Of a stretch of DNA of 50,121 bases, positions 35,580 through 44,300 are shown one piece after another. How positions within the stretch are numbered: position 1 is the stretch's first letter; each line of letters begins with the position of its first letter. The stretch is from the IMG/VR virus record IMGVR_UViG_3300012922_000009, positions 1 to 50,121 of that record. The stretch is one strand, 5' to 3'. Origin of the DNA: a virus. The position numbers were made by a program, and so were the translations under genes. The notes below the pieces were generated by a model. That model had not been told where the DNA came from. It saw only the letters and a program-made list of their open reading frames with translations, and made no database searches.

Positions 35580-35891
35580 CTAGGCTCCGAGGTGACTGTC
35601 AGCCGTGAGCTTCAGCTTCTTCTCGATCCACATGCTGATCTGTTGGCCGGTCGTGCTGCCGTAGACCGTGGCCACTGTGTACGGAACCATGAGAAGCCAG
35701 CTCATGTGTTGGGTCACGATCAGGAACTTCGCCGTGATGTACCACGTCACGTTTGAGCCAATAGCGGCGATACGGTGGTACGCCACGCTGTTCCGATTGC
35801 GAGAGCGACTCACGATAGAGAAGCTCACGTTCTGGCAGAATGCCATGATCATCATCAGGGCGATGGGCCAGATCACGTTCCATGCCTGCAT
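35580..35891 (-). CDS. Membrane protein
   Basis: A 103-aa protein with hydrophobic segments at about 5-25 and 55-80 (WYITAKFLIVTQHMSWLLMVPYTVATVYGS). Charged C-terminal tail. It ends just before the metallophosphoesterase start. Function unknown. Confidence 0.6.
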   Translation of the reverse strand: MQAWNVIWPIALMMIMAFCQNVSFSIVSRSRNRNSVAYHRIAAIGSNVTWYITAKFLIVTQHMSWLLMVPYTVATVYGSTTGQQISMWIEKKLKLTADSHLGA

Positions 35892-35900
35892 TATACCCCC

Positions 35901-36038
35901 CTAGATATGGATGTACCAGTCACAGTTGGGGCAGCCCATGAGCGGACCCAACTTGGCGATGAGAAGTTTCAGTCTGCAGCCACAGAGCTTGCAGACCTTC
36001 AGATAGTCTTCAGGTTGTCTCTGAATCGTAACGCTCAC
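35901..36038 (-). CDS. Small zinc-ribbon protein
   Basis: A 45-aa protein from GTG 36038. CKLCGC and CPNCD knuckles (about residues 16-38) surround a strand, the size of a minimal zinc ribbon. It overlaps the upstream small gene by 29 nt. Confidence 0.5.
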   Translation of the reverse strand: MSVTIQRQPEDYLKVCKLCGCRLKLLIAKLGPLMGCPNCDWYIHI

Positions 36039-36189
36039 GCGGACGCTCCGGCACCTGTAGCTGGAAGGGATTCATTCGCTTGAGCCGCTCGATGGCCCCG
36101 CGCAATCGAGCAACGATGAAGCGGTCGTCGCCGTACTTGTCGCGCAACTTGGCCAAGCGTTGAATCTCGTGCAGTACGTTAGTAGGCAT
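36010..36189 (-). CDS. Small helical protein
   Basis: A 59-aa basic helical protein (VLHEIQRLAKLRDKYGDDRFIVARLRGAIERLKR). It overlaps the transglycosylase stop by 11 nt. No family recognised. Confidence 0.55.
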   Translation of the reverse strand: MPTNVLHEIQRLAKLRDKYGDDRFIVARLRGAIERLKRMNPFQLQVPERPRERYDSETT

Positions 36190-36616
36190 CGCTCTTTAGC
36201 GCAAGTTCGTAGTAGAGGAGGAGTGTGTCAGTATGACGCACATAGGTGGAGTCACCGCCGACATAGCGGTAGCGGGCACAGGTCCAGTCGCCACAGGTCT
36301 TGTAGAGGACAGAGAGGATGTATGCGCCACAGTTGATGTTACGGTGGTAGAGCCACCAGCGGGTACAGTGTGAGTCCTTCCCCCAGATGCTCGGCATGAC
36401 TTGCATCCGTCCGTAGGCACCGGCGGAACTGATCACGCCATCGCCGCGACTGTGGCGTGTCTCTTCGTACGCGACACTCCACATGATCTTGGCAGGGACA
36501 TGATAGTGGTGTCCAGCCTCGCGGAGCTGGAGGGCGTCTGGATGGCCCGTCACGAGGATCATGGCGATGAGCCGAGCGGCAGGGATGATCGCCTGCATGG
36601 CACAGATGTGGATCAT
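36179..36616 (-). CDS. Lytic transglycosylase (SLT-like)
   Basis: A 145-aa protein. WSVAYEETRHSRGDGVISSAGAYGRMQVMPSIW (about residues 48-80) is an SLT-type core with the catalytic Glu in YEET and the G.MQVMP motif. NINCGAYILSVLYKTCGDWTCARYRYVGG completes it. The N-terminus (about 30 residues) is hydrophobic and could be a signal or anchor. It follows the M15 endopeptidase, forming a lysis pair. Confidence 0.7.
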   Translation of the reverse strand: MIHICAMQAIIPAARLIAMILVTGHPDALQLREAGHHYHVPAKIMWSVAYEETRHSRGDGVISSAGAYGRMQVMPSIWGKDSHCTRWWLYHRNINCGAYILSVLYKTCGDWTCARYRYVGGDSTYVRHTDTLLLYYELALKSDAY

Positions 36617-37032
36617 GCACCGATCAGCTCGAAGTGGTCGAGATCCATGAAGTCTCCTTCGTGGTTCAAGGTACCCTTCCATGCGCCGCCCCAACGGATG
36701 GCGATGTTGAGCGACTCAGCGGTCTTCTTGACGTAGCCCGCGAAGTGGTAGAAGCGCACGGTGTCCGTCCAGTTCACTTGGAGGACATCGTTCAGCGGGG
36801 CGACATCCACTGCGAGGGCCTGGGGACGTGCCGGGCCGACGACGTGCTTCGAGTCCATGGGGTTCGTGAGATGGGAGCGGCCACTGTCGATAGCCATCTG
36901 CTCGTCGGCAATGCTCCGAGCGCCCACGAGCACGACACAGTTGTAGCCTACGATGACGACCTGGAAGAGCTGGACGAGCTTCGGATGACAGCCGTTCAGC
37001 CGGGTCAGGGAAGACTGGCCGAACGTGGGCAC
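36613..37032 (-). CDS. M15 peptidase endolysin (L-alanyl-D-glutamate type)
   Basis: A 139-aa enzyme from GTG 37032 (TAGTG overlap with the holin stop). SKHVVGPARPQALAVDVAP (His, Asp zinc ligands, about 70-88) and DLDHFEL (about 130) match the VanY/T5-type M15 family; a WGGAW segment precedes the last motif. It would cleave the peptide bridges of the cell wall for lysis. Placed right after a holin-like gene. Confidence 0.75.
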   Translation of the reverse strand: MPTFGQSSLTRLNGCHPKLVQLFQVVIVGYNCVVLVGARSIADEQMAIDSGRSHLTNPMDSKHVVGPARPQALAVDVAPLNDVLQVNWTDTVRFYHFAGYVKKTAESLNIAIRWGGAWKGTLNHEGDFMDLDHFELIGA

Positions 37033-37253
37033 TACGGGCCACTCTTGGGCTTGAGGAACGGCAGGACGGCGCTCGCTCGGTTCAGGAGATCGTCGGCCAG
37101 GGCCTGGTTGAAGAGGGCCACGCCGAGTCCCAGGAAGGAGAGGAGCAGGATCAGGATGGGCTTCGTCAGCTCGGTGTGGTTGAGCACGAGGATACATCCT
37201 CCAACCACGGAGGCAAGGACGAGGAAGGCACCGAGCAGCTTGTTCCAGTTCAT
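37032..37253 (-). CDS. Holin-like two-TM protein
   Basis: A 73-aa protein with two TM segments (LLGAFLVLASVVGGCILVL and ILILLLSFLGLGVALFNQAL) and a short basic tail, the layout of class II holins. The next gene is the M15 endolysin. No dual start (MKxM) is visible. Confidence 0.6.
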   Translation of the reverse strand: MNWNKLLGAFLVLASVVGGCILVLNHTELTKPILILLLSFLGLGVALFNQALADDLLNRASAVLPFLKPKSGP

Positions 37254-38062
37254 TAGATCTCCCAGGAGCGAAGTAGTTCCTTCTTGCCTCTGTAGCTCTC
37301 AAAGTAACCTGAGTCCCGAGACTGCACAACTCCGACGCGACGCAATGGGATCTTGGTCTGGAAGAACCACGCTACAGCGTGCGGCTCTGTCTTCTTGTTC
37401 TTGTGGTTCATCATGTTGGGGATGCGCCAGCGGACGTACTCGATGGCTTGCTGGATGCAGTCGCCACGGTGGATGGCGTCGGGCTTGATGGAGTTCATCA
37501 ACTCCCGTTCGATGAGTCGGATACGCTCGTGTCCGAGAGCACGCTGCCAGGGGGTCCGCAGATGTCGCTGGGGTAGATGTCGATGCAGGACGATGATCTG
37601 GGTGAAGGGAGACTCGGTGCGCCAACAACCACCTTTGGTCCAGACGATGGAGTTCCGCTTAGGTCGATGGTCATTGTGAGGATTCGTGCCTGCACGTCGA
37701 AGGAAATGTTGATAGCGCTCACTGGATACCCGCTCTCGAAGGAAAGATGCTCCTTCACGAGCTCCACCAATCTGGCAGTGTTGAGCGAAGTCATCCCAGT
37801 ACTCCTCTAGTCCAGATGCGACGAGGACGTTCCACCAGCGCCAGGACCAGTCACGGAAAGGAGCTTTCGGAAGCGTGCTGCCAACTGCTGCTTCAAGCAC
37901 TGTTCTCCCGAAGTAGCGACCAAGTGCAGCAAGTCCCAGGAGACGACGTACTGCCGCCGGAAGATCGGCGTTGGCGGCTTCGTACCGCTGGAGGGCCGTG
38001 ATGGCGCCTGCTCTAGTTCGGGGGAGTCCATGAGAGACGCCGGGGACATCAGTATTTCGCAT
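37253..38062 (-). CDS. Hypothetical protein of about 269 aa, start and frame uncertain
   Basis: The frame is open from 38098 to 37253, with ATG 38062 (MRNTDVPGVSHG) as the first likely start. There is no ribosome site before it. Segments such as FRDWSWRWWNVLV and GLEEYWDDFAQH look protein-like. A second ORF inside it (37794-37498, with AGAGGAG before its ATG) and an 81-aa frame from 37498 are alternative readings. Function unknown; it is first in the lysis operon downstream of a strong promoter. Confidence 0.5.
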   Translation of the reverse strand: MRNTDVPGVSHGLPRTRAGAITALQRYEAANADLPAAVRRLLGLAALGRYFGRTVLEAAVGSTLPKAPFRDWSWRWWNVLVASGLEEYWDDFAQHCQIGGAREGASFLRERVSSERYQHFLRRAGTNPHNDHRPKRNSIVWTKGGCWRTESPFTQIIVLHRHLPQRHLRTPWQRALGHERIRLIERELMNSIKPDAIHRGDCIQQAIEYVRWRIPNMMNHKNKKTEPHAVAWFFQTKIPLRRVGVVQSRDSGYFESYRGKKELLRSWEI

Positions 38063-38120
38063 AGTGAGAGAGAGAGGGTACCGTAGCTGGTGGCCCACGA
38101 CGGGGCCACCGACGCCTCTG

Positions 38121-38148
38121 ATTATACCTTCCGGACGTGGCTTGTCAA
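38121..38148 (-). promoter_or_regulatory. Consensus promoter upstream of the lysis operon
   Basis: TTGACA (38143-38148) and TATAAT (38121-38126) are both perfect, separated by 16 nt on the minus strand. Transcription would start near 38113. It overlaps the end of the 38145-38663 gene. Confidence 0.7.
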
Positions 38149-38663
38149 GGGTGACCGAAGATGAGTCGGAGGAGTTCCACTGTGGCTACAAAGCCAGCGC
38201 CCCAGTGGGCCTTACACTTCAGGTCGCACTGAGGCGGAGGATCGTCAAAGACGATGGCAGGGGCCCCAGTTGGCGTTACACGCAACGAACGCAGGGGACC
38301 GGGCGTCCAGTACTGGTACTGCCAGTGGGAGAGCGTGTAGGCCGAATCTGTGGCCTGCAAGAGGAAGCCATAGGCCAGGGTCGAGTCACCGCGCTTCTCA
38401 CCGATCTGGAGGGCTTCGAGACCCACCAAGTTAGGCACCTTGTAGATCGTTTCGGCGGGTGTCCGGATCACCCGCTCTACGATGTTCACCTTCTGGACCG
38501 TGTCGTGCTTGAGCTTCGTCAGCCAGAGTGTGTCGATTTGACGCACCGTGTCGTACTGGGTGACGATACGTGGCACAGGTGGGAGGCTGGTGTGCCGGAA
38601 CAACAGGCTGCCCAGAATGACGCCACAAGCGACCGCGATAAGCAACGTGAGCTTGTTGTTCAC
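38145..38663 (-). CDS. Membrane-anchored protein, possible spanin-like
   Basis: A 172-aa protein. An N-terminal TM (LLIAVACGVILGSLLF) is followed by a periplasm-sized helical stretch (TVRQIDTLWLTKLKHDTVQKVNIVERVIRT), then two nearby cysteines (CDLKC). An N-terminal anchor plus helix suits an i-spanin, but no o-spanin partner is evident nearby. The strong promoter of the lysis operon is at its 3' end. Confidence 0.45.
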   Translation of the reverse strand: MNNKLTLLIAVACGVILGSLLFRHTSLPPVPRIVTQYDTVRQIDTLWLTKLKHDTVQKVNIVERVIRTPAETIYKVPNLVGLEALQIGEKRGDSTLAYGFLLQATDSAYTLSHWQYQYWTPGPLRSLRVTPTGAPAIVFDDPPPQCDLKCKAHWGAGFVATVELLRLIFGHP

Positions 38664-38929
38664 AGGACCGTCCAGAGTAGAGTGAGCAGGAGGGCCGCAA
38701 TCTCCCGTTGAGCGAAGTCGAGATCATCCCAGCCCCAGGGATCGAGCCAGCGTTCGTAGCCGTAGCTGCCGGTCGTGTAGATGAGCAGGGCCCAGTACGG
38801 GCCGAGCCAGATGGCGAGGGGGATGTAGAAGACGCCGCTGAGTCCCTCGTTGATCCAGGTGCTCTTGGTCATCCAGGCTGGTTCGAAGCTCTGGAGCCAC
38901 TTGATGAAGGCTTTGATCTTACCCAGCAT
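38660..38929 (-). CDS. Membrane protein
   Basis: An 89-aa protein with TM segments at about 30-48 (LSGVFYIPLAIWLGPYWALLIY) and 72-88 (IAALLLTLLWTVL). Amphipathic N-terminus. Coupled to its neighbours by short overlaps. Function unknown. Confidence 0.6.
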   Translation of the reverse strand: MLGKIKAFIKWLQSFEPAWMTKSTWINEGLSGVFYIPLAIWLGPYWALLIYTTGSYGYERWLDPWGWDDLDFAQREIAALLLTLLWTVL

Positions 38930-39104
38930 GATGGCCTCGCTTGTTGAGCAACCACCAGGGTGATCCCCGATGGATCAGGTTGAGCGTGTACTCGGGACCG
39001 GCGAACTCCCAGGGCCAGTCCGCGAGGTGAATCTCGCCACGCCAGGACTCATCGTCTAGAAGTGGAGTGTAATCTCTACGGCTACGGTCGCGCCAGATCT
39101 CCAT
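38919..39104 (-). CDS. Small hypothetical protein
   Basis: A 61-aa Trp-rich protein (DDESWRGEIHLADWPWEFAGPEY). The ORF overlaps the upstream gene by 49 nt. No family recognised. Confidence 0.5.
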   Translation of the reverse strand: MEIWRDRSRRDYTPLLDDESWRGEIHLADWPWEFAGPEYTLNLIHRGSPWWLLNKRGHHAG

Positions 39105-39262
39105 CCGACATCCTTCCAGCTCCAGCCGTTCTTGTCGATGAAGCGTTCGTAGACCACAGAGGGGGCAAGCTCGATAGCGATCCGTGGCAGCAGGTGGTGC
39201 GGGGAGATCCCGTTCGCCGCGAGGGCCAGGAGCATGCCACTGATCACCTCTGGCCAGTCCAC
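39056..39262 (-). CDS. Small hypothetical protein
   Basis: A 68-aa protein (MDWPEVISGMLLALAANG..) with a short hydrophobic segment and a beta end (SGATVAVEITLHF). Its start is at the stop of the DUF3008-like gene (ATG overlap at 39262). Function unknown. Confidence 0.5.
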   Translation of the reverse strand: MDWPEVISGMLLALAANGISPHHLLPRIAIELAPSVVYERFIDKNGWSWKDVGWRSGATVAVEITLHF

Positions 39263-39462
39263 TACTTCTTCCCGAAGGCCTTCTTGGCCTTGGAGAGGGT
39301 GGCGTGGGCAGCCTTCTTCTTCCCGAGGCCCTTGGTCGAGGCGAACTCGTGGAGCTGCTTCTGGCTCATGGAGAGCACGCCCTTGTTCTCCTTGTGGAGC
39401 TTCTCGGGGTGATGCTCAGCGATGGCGAAGAGCTGGCGTTGCTTCTCGGAGACTGCGGGCAT
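39262..39462 (-). CDS. DUF3008-like small protein
   Basis: A 66-aa protein: MPAVSEKQRQLFAIAEHHPEKL then MSQKQLHEFASTKGLGKKKA. This matches the pattern of DUF3008-type proteins common in phages (Pro-x-Ser-x-Lys-Gln start, Gln-x-x-Phe-Ala-x-x-Lys). Function unknown. Confidence 0.6.
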   Translation of the reverse strand: MPAVSEKQRQLFAIAEHHPEKLHKENKGVLSMSQKQLHEFASTKGLGKKKAAHATLSKAKKAFGKK

Positions 39463-39470
39463 GGGGGCTC

Positions 39471-39626
39471 CTAGCTACTCGGGTTGGGGCTACCGTACGC
39501 TTCAGCGTGGACCACCACGGTCTTGCGGCCACCCTTGGCAATCCGGAGGATGTCAGGCATGGACTCCTTCTTGGGAGCAGGCTTGACATGGTTCATCTTG
39601 GCGACGATCCGCTGGGACTCGGTCAT
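39471..39626 (-). CDS. Small basic protein
   Basis: A 51-aa protein (MTESQRIVAKMNHVKPAPKKESMPDIL...) rich in Lys and Pro, ending PNPSS. It overlaps the 39623 gene by 4 nt. Function unknown. Confidence 0.5.
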   Translation of the reverse strand: MTESQRIVAKMNHVKPAPKKESMPDILRIAKGGRKTVVVHAEAYGSPNPSS

Positions 39627-39757
39627 TGTGGTTTCTCATCCGTAATGTACATGCCAGGACCGATCTCTTCCACTCGGAACTTCATGAAGGGCTGGGTGGT
39701 CGGCTTGAGACCTTCCCAGTCCTTCACGTTCCAGAAGTACTCCCAGAGGGCGAGCAT
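39623..39757 (-). CDS. Small hypothetical protein
   Basis: A 44-aa protein from ATG 39757 (MLALWEYFWNVKDWEGLKPTTQ), coupled to the stop of the structural gene upstream. Aromatic-rich start, charged end (VEEIGPGMYITDEKPQ). Confidence 0.5.
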   Translation of the reverse strand: MLALWEYFWNVKDWEGLKPTTQPFMKFRVEEIGPGMYITDEKPQ

Positions 39758-40386
39758 TAGATCGGGACTTCCGCCCAGATCAGGCCAATCGTGAGTACCG
39801 CCGCTGTGGCAGTCACGGTCGCGGCTACCGAGCACCAACTACCTGGAGGCACAATCATGCTACCGCCGAGATCCACGAAGCCAGGGAGTGTGGTATCGAC
39901 TGATGTAGCACCGAGATGAATGCCGACGAACGGAAGCAGGAAGTTTCCTGCATTGACAACTGTTCCGACACGGAAGGCGCTCGCGTTGGGTGCGGCACCG
40001 CCAAGGAACAGGTTGCGGACGCCGTCGATGGCGGTAGTCGTGGTCGGAGCGCTAGGCTGCCCGGTATTTCCTGTGAGGCCGAGACCGAATGCGGCTGTCG
40101 TGGCAGCGGTAGTCAGAGCGAAACTGACAGCGAGCGGGACGATATTGACCGTAGTGGAACCGTTCCAGATCAGCGGGCCACCGGTACCGGCAGCGGTCGT
40201 ATAGACCACCGGAGCTGTGACAATGGCCTGGGCAATGAAGAGACGGCCAGCGCGGCACTGCTCATAGTAGCGACCGTTCAGCTCGCTGACGATGACATCG
40301 GCCAGACGACCTTGTCGAAGGGGTTGGGTAGTGACGCCAACTCCCAGCTGTTGTTCACCAACTTGTCCTGAGACTGGAAGAGGCAT
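39757..40386 (-). CDS. Putative structural or tail protein
   Basis: A 209-aa protein that is Ala/Thr/Gly/Val-rich with long beta-strand-like tracts (for example LAVSFALTTAATTAAFGLGLTGNTG and VGTVVNAGNFLLPFVGIHLG). The composition resembles coat, tail or fibre beta proteins. It is downstream of the repeat protein and upstream of small genes. Confidence 0.55.
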   Translation of the reverse strand: MPLPVSGQVGEQQLGVGVTTQPLRQGRLADVIVSELNGRYYEQCRAGRLFIAQAIVTAPVVYTTAAGTGGPLIWNGSTTVNIVPLAVSFALTTAATTAAFGLGLTGNTGQPSAPTTTTAIDGVRNLFLGGAAPNASAFRVGTVVNAGNFLLPFVGIHLGATSVDTTLPGFVDLGGSMIVPPGSWCSVAATVTATAAVLTIGLIWAEVPI

Positions 40387-40394
40387 AGGAACTC

Positions 40395-41345
40395 CTAACT
40401 CAATGGGGCGTCAATGAATACCGTGGGGTCCGGTGCTTCGATGCGTGGACTGTTGATGAAAGATAGCTGATAGCTGATGCCGCGCAACAAGCCAATCTGT
40501 AGCTTCATCAAGCTGATGAGCGTCTCGATACCAGCCTGCTCAAGGACTTGTACCTGGCCGAGTTGACGAGCAGGACGATCTGCTGGATCAGTGATAACGG
40601 TGGAAGCTAGTGTCACCGCGAGAGTTGCATTGTCTACCGTGACGTGACCGAGCAGTCGGCCCACACGGTCGGTGGGATCGGTCGTGACAGTACCGGCCAC
40701 GCTGGAGACGGCGACGGTGCCAGCCACGGTCACGGTGCCAGTGACGCTGTCCACAATGACGTGACCGATCACGTTGCTACCGGCTGGGATAGCAGCACTC
40801 AGCGCGATGGAGCCTGAGTCTACAATGATATGGCCGATCACGTTCGAGCCAGAGGGTAGCGAGGGCAGGGTATCGACCGTGACGTGCCCTAGGAGGCGTC
40901 CTGAGCGATCTGTGGGGTCTGTGGTGACTGTCCCAGAGATACCGATAGTCCCGCTGTCTACAATCACATGGCCAATCACCGCTGAGCCAGCAGGGATGGA
41001 GGGGAGCGAGGTAACGCTCACCGCGCCTGCCGAGTCTACAATGACGTGACCGATGACCGCTGAGCCTGCATCGACTGTAACGTGGCCTAGAACACGAGCG
41101 GCACGGTCAGTGACATCTACGGTCGAGCCGCCACCAGGACCGCTACTGACGATGCGGACGTAGAGCCCAGCTTCCGTACCGGCTGGAGCAACCGTGCTAA
41201 CCGGAGCCACGCCAGCGGCTGTAGCTGCGTCACTGATAACGACTTGCTGCCGCTCGACAGTGGCGCCGCCAGCATTGACAAGCTCGGAGGTAGCGACCTT
41301 CTTGCCGCCGGAGTCGAGGGGGACTTGGATGAACTGATCAGCCAT
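40395..41345 (-). CDS. Repeat-rich virion or tail-associated protein
   Basis: A 316-aa protein. VIGH(V/I)IVDS occurs four times and RxLGHVTVD four times between residues about 75 and 240, alternating with TDPTDR segments. The period is about 30-35 residues, suggesting a stacked beta structure. N-terminal Ser/Ala/Thr region, C-terminal helix (ETLISLMKLQIGLLRG). Located between the giant structural protein and the 209-aa protein, hence probably a fibre or decoration protein. Confidence 0.6.
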   Translation of the reverse strand: MADQFIQVPLDSGGKKVATSELVNAGGATVERQQVVISDAATAAGVAPVSTVAPAGTEAGLYVRIVSSGPGGGSTVDVTDRAARVLGHVTVDAGSAVIGHVIVDSAGAVSVTSLPSIPAGSAVIGHVIVDSGTIGISGTVTTDPTDRSGRLLGHVTVDTLPSLPSGSNVIGHIIVDSGSIALSAAIPAGSNVIGHVIVDSVTGTVTVAGTVAVSSVAGTVTTDPTDRVGRLLGHVTVDNATLAVTLASTVITDPADRPARQLGQVQVLEQAGIETLISLMKLQIGLLRGISYQLSFINSPRIEAPDPTVFIDAPLS

Positions 41346-44300
41346 TGCGGTACCCTGGCAGACGGTAGCGTTCGATGTGACGGTCCAGGATCTCTTGGAT
41401 CGTGGAAGTTGTCAGGTCACTGCCGGTGAGGCTGCCGACACCGAAGCCAGATGCCGGAGGCAGGGAGTAGGTCCGCTGGAGGGTCAGTTGGACACCCAGC
41501 TCGTTGAATACCTGATACGTGATGGCGAGCTGCTGACCATTGTCCACGACGTTCACGAGCCCAGCGAAGCCCATGAGCCGGGTACCGGCATGGGTGATGG
41601 GACCCTGGGTGTAGACTCCCCCGTACGTCTGCGTCGTCTGGTTCTCGGGGAAGGGCAGGAAGACCACGAGCCCATTCGCGGTACCGTCTGCATTATAGCG
41701 ATCATGGCTACCGTCATCAATGGCGGCGCTGTGCATGTCACCGCAGATGATCGCGATGCTGTTCCCCAACCCGTTGGCTTCGATGTAGTTCGAGATGACC
41801 TGGCGCTCGGTGGTGAAGCCACCCCAGTTGTCTGAGCTGTTGTCGCCCACGGGGGCGATCCAGGGGACCGTCGAGAACCAGAAGACGAACTGGCCCTGGG
41901 CCTTCGCGGTCGTGAGCTCCCCCAGGAACCAGCTGAGCTGGGTGGCCCCCATCATGGTCTTGCTGGCGTTATCGGGGTTCCCGTTCGGGGACCGGTTGGA
42001 GCGCAGGTCCGTGAGCACGAAGCGGCAGCGGCCAATGATGAAGCTGTGGTAGATCGGGCCCGCTGACAGGATCACGGGAGCGCCAGGGACGCCATCGAAC
42101 TGGGTGTCGGTGGCGCCCAAGCCGGTGGCCGCCTTGAAGGCAGCGTAGGACGTGCCGTTGAACCCACCAGTGGAGACATGGTGCCACTCGTTGTTCGTCC
42201 ACTGGTAACCGAGGATGCCAGCGTCGAAGATCGAGAGGATCGAGTTCCCATCGGCCGCCTTCCAGAGATTGTCGTGGATGTAGATCGAGCTCTGGGGCGA
42301 GCCGACCGCGTTCAGGACGAAGGTCGAGAAGATGCCGCCGGACGAGCCACCGCCCACGCCATAGTTGTTGCCCGCCTCGATGTTGCTCATGGTGAAGGCG
42401 CTGTTGTAGCCGATGCGGAGCAGCGCCACACCGGTATCGGGCTGGAAGAACAGGTTGTGCGTGACGACACAGTTGTTCGGGGCGTGACCGTTGCCGCCGA
42501 GCAGCAGGCTCTGCTGCTGGTACTGGGTGCCACCGGGAGCGCCCACGAGAGCTCCGGCACCGAACCAGATGTTGTTCAGGAAGTTGGCCCAGTCCACGAA
42601 GTCCGAGTCCGAGTAGTACTGGCAGTTCAGTCCGAACGAGTTGAAGATGATGCTCGTGTCGATGTTGATCACGCCTGAGGAGGACCCAGCGTGGTGGAGG
42701 TAGAGGTTGTGGCCCTGCTGATTCCGGTTCACGCCCTGGTTGTAGATGATGCAGCCGTAGGCCTCGAACTTGTCCGAGTTCACCGTGCCGTTGAAGGCAC
42801 CGATGCCTGCGGACTCGAAGTCATGGATGATGTTGTGGATGAGCTTCACCCCGTTGGCGTGGCTCGCGTTGAGGGTGAGGCCGTCGTTGAAGACAGGCAC
42901 GACATCGCGCGAGACCCAGCCGTCATCGTACCACTCGACGTTCCAGAACCAGGTGTAGTCACAGCCGAAGTGGACGGCGTCGCCAGAGGCCGAGGAGTTG
43001 GCACGATTGCGGATCTTCCACTTCTCGCCTGGGTAGGCACGGAAGATGACCTTGGAGTCGGGAGCATCGACTCCTGATCCCAGCAGCCCGCTGACAGCCG
43101 TACCAATGTTGAGCGTCGTCGTCCCCGTATCATACGTCCCGCCACGGACGGCGATCACCTTGCCAGGGACGATAGCGCCACCAGCGCCGCTGAGGGCGTA
43201 GGTGAGCGACCAGGGGTCGGTAATCGTCCCGGCACCCGTGCCGCCGGTGGGGGAGACATAGAAGTCCGTGGCGAAGCTCGCTGCCGGTCCCACGACCAGG
43301 AAGGCGTTGAAGAAGGGCGCCGTGGCGGTGGGCGTGGAGACAAAGCCACCCGAGGGTGTGGGATCAGGCTTCTGCGTGGTGGGGAAGGCGACCGTGCCAC
43401 CCGCATAGGTGCCTGTGAGGATAGGCGTTACGAGATCCCGTACGTCATAGATCGAGTAGGCATCACCGGTGGACAGGACGCTGGAGAGATCCACGTTCAC
43501 GGCCGTCAAGTTCGCCCAGTTGTAGAAGGCGACGTGGCCTCGCTTGGCCTCGTAGCGGGTCACCGGCTTCACGAAGATGATCGTGGCGGCTTGTGTCAGG
43601 GGCAGCGGGACCGTGCCAGGGAGTGTGTAGATCGGCCAGTCCTCGCGGTAGGTGAGCTGGGCCGCCGTCTTCGCGAGGGAGGTGGTGTCCGAGTTATCCT
43701 TGCCGAAGTCATGGTCGTCCCAGATCCAGTCAGCGGCCACGTTCTGATAGAGCTTGGCACGCTTGGGGGCGAGGCCCACGCAGTCGAGGGCTTGGCGACA
43801 GAGGGTCTGATCGTTCGAGATGATGTTCCAGTAGTGCAGGTCACCGAACTCGATGTGGAGCAAGGGGTTGTAGGCACGGATCGCGTCATAGAGGTTTGTG
43901 TTGGAGCCCGTGTCCGAGCAGCCGCCACAGGTGAAAGCGAAGGAGGCGGGCTGGTTGGGATACGGGTGCGCCTTGAAGGTGCCAATCGGGCCCGTGGCGA
44001 CACCGTTGTCTAGCGCCTGATAGTAGTACGTGGCCCCAGGGTTCACGGAGATGGCGAACTGGGCGACGTTGTTCGCATTCGTCACCAGGTCGCCGTACTG
44101 GGCGAAGCCGATGAGCGAGGGATTCGTGGCCACGCGGAGCTGGGCATGGATAGTGGCGAGGTTGAACTTCACCGCCACGGTGGCTGCGTTGTGCTGCACA
44201 CCGCCCACCCACACCCACCAGACGCCTTGGGTCAGAGAGGCAGCGGTCGAGACCTGGAAGGCCCCGATAGTCCAGAGTCCTGTGCGGGTCGCTCCGGTCA

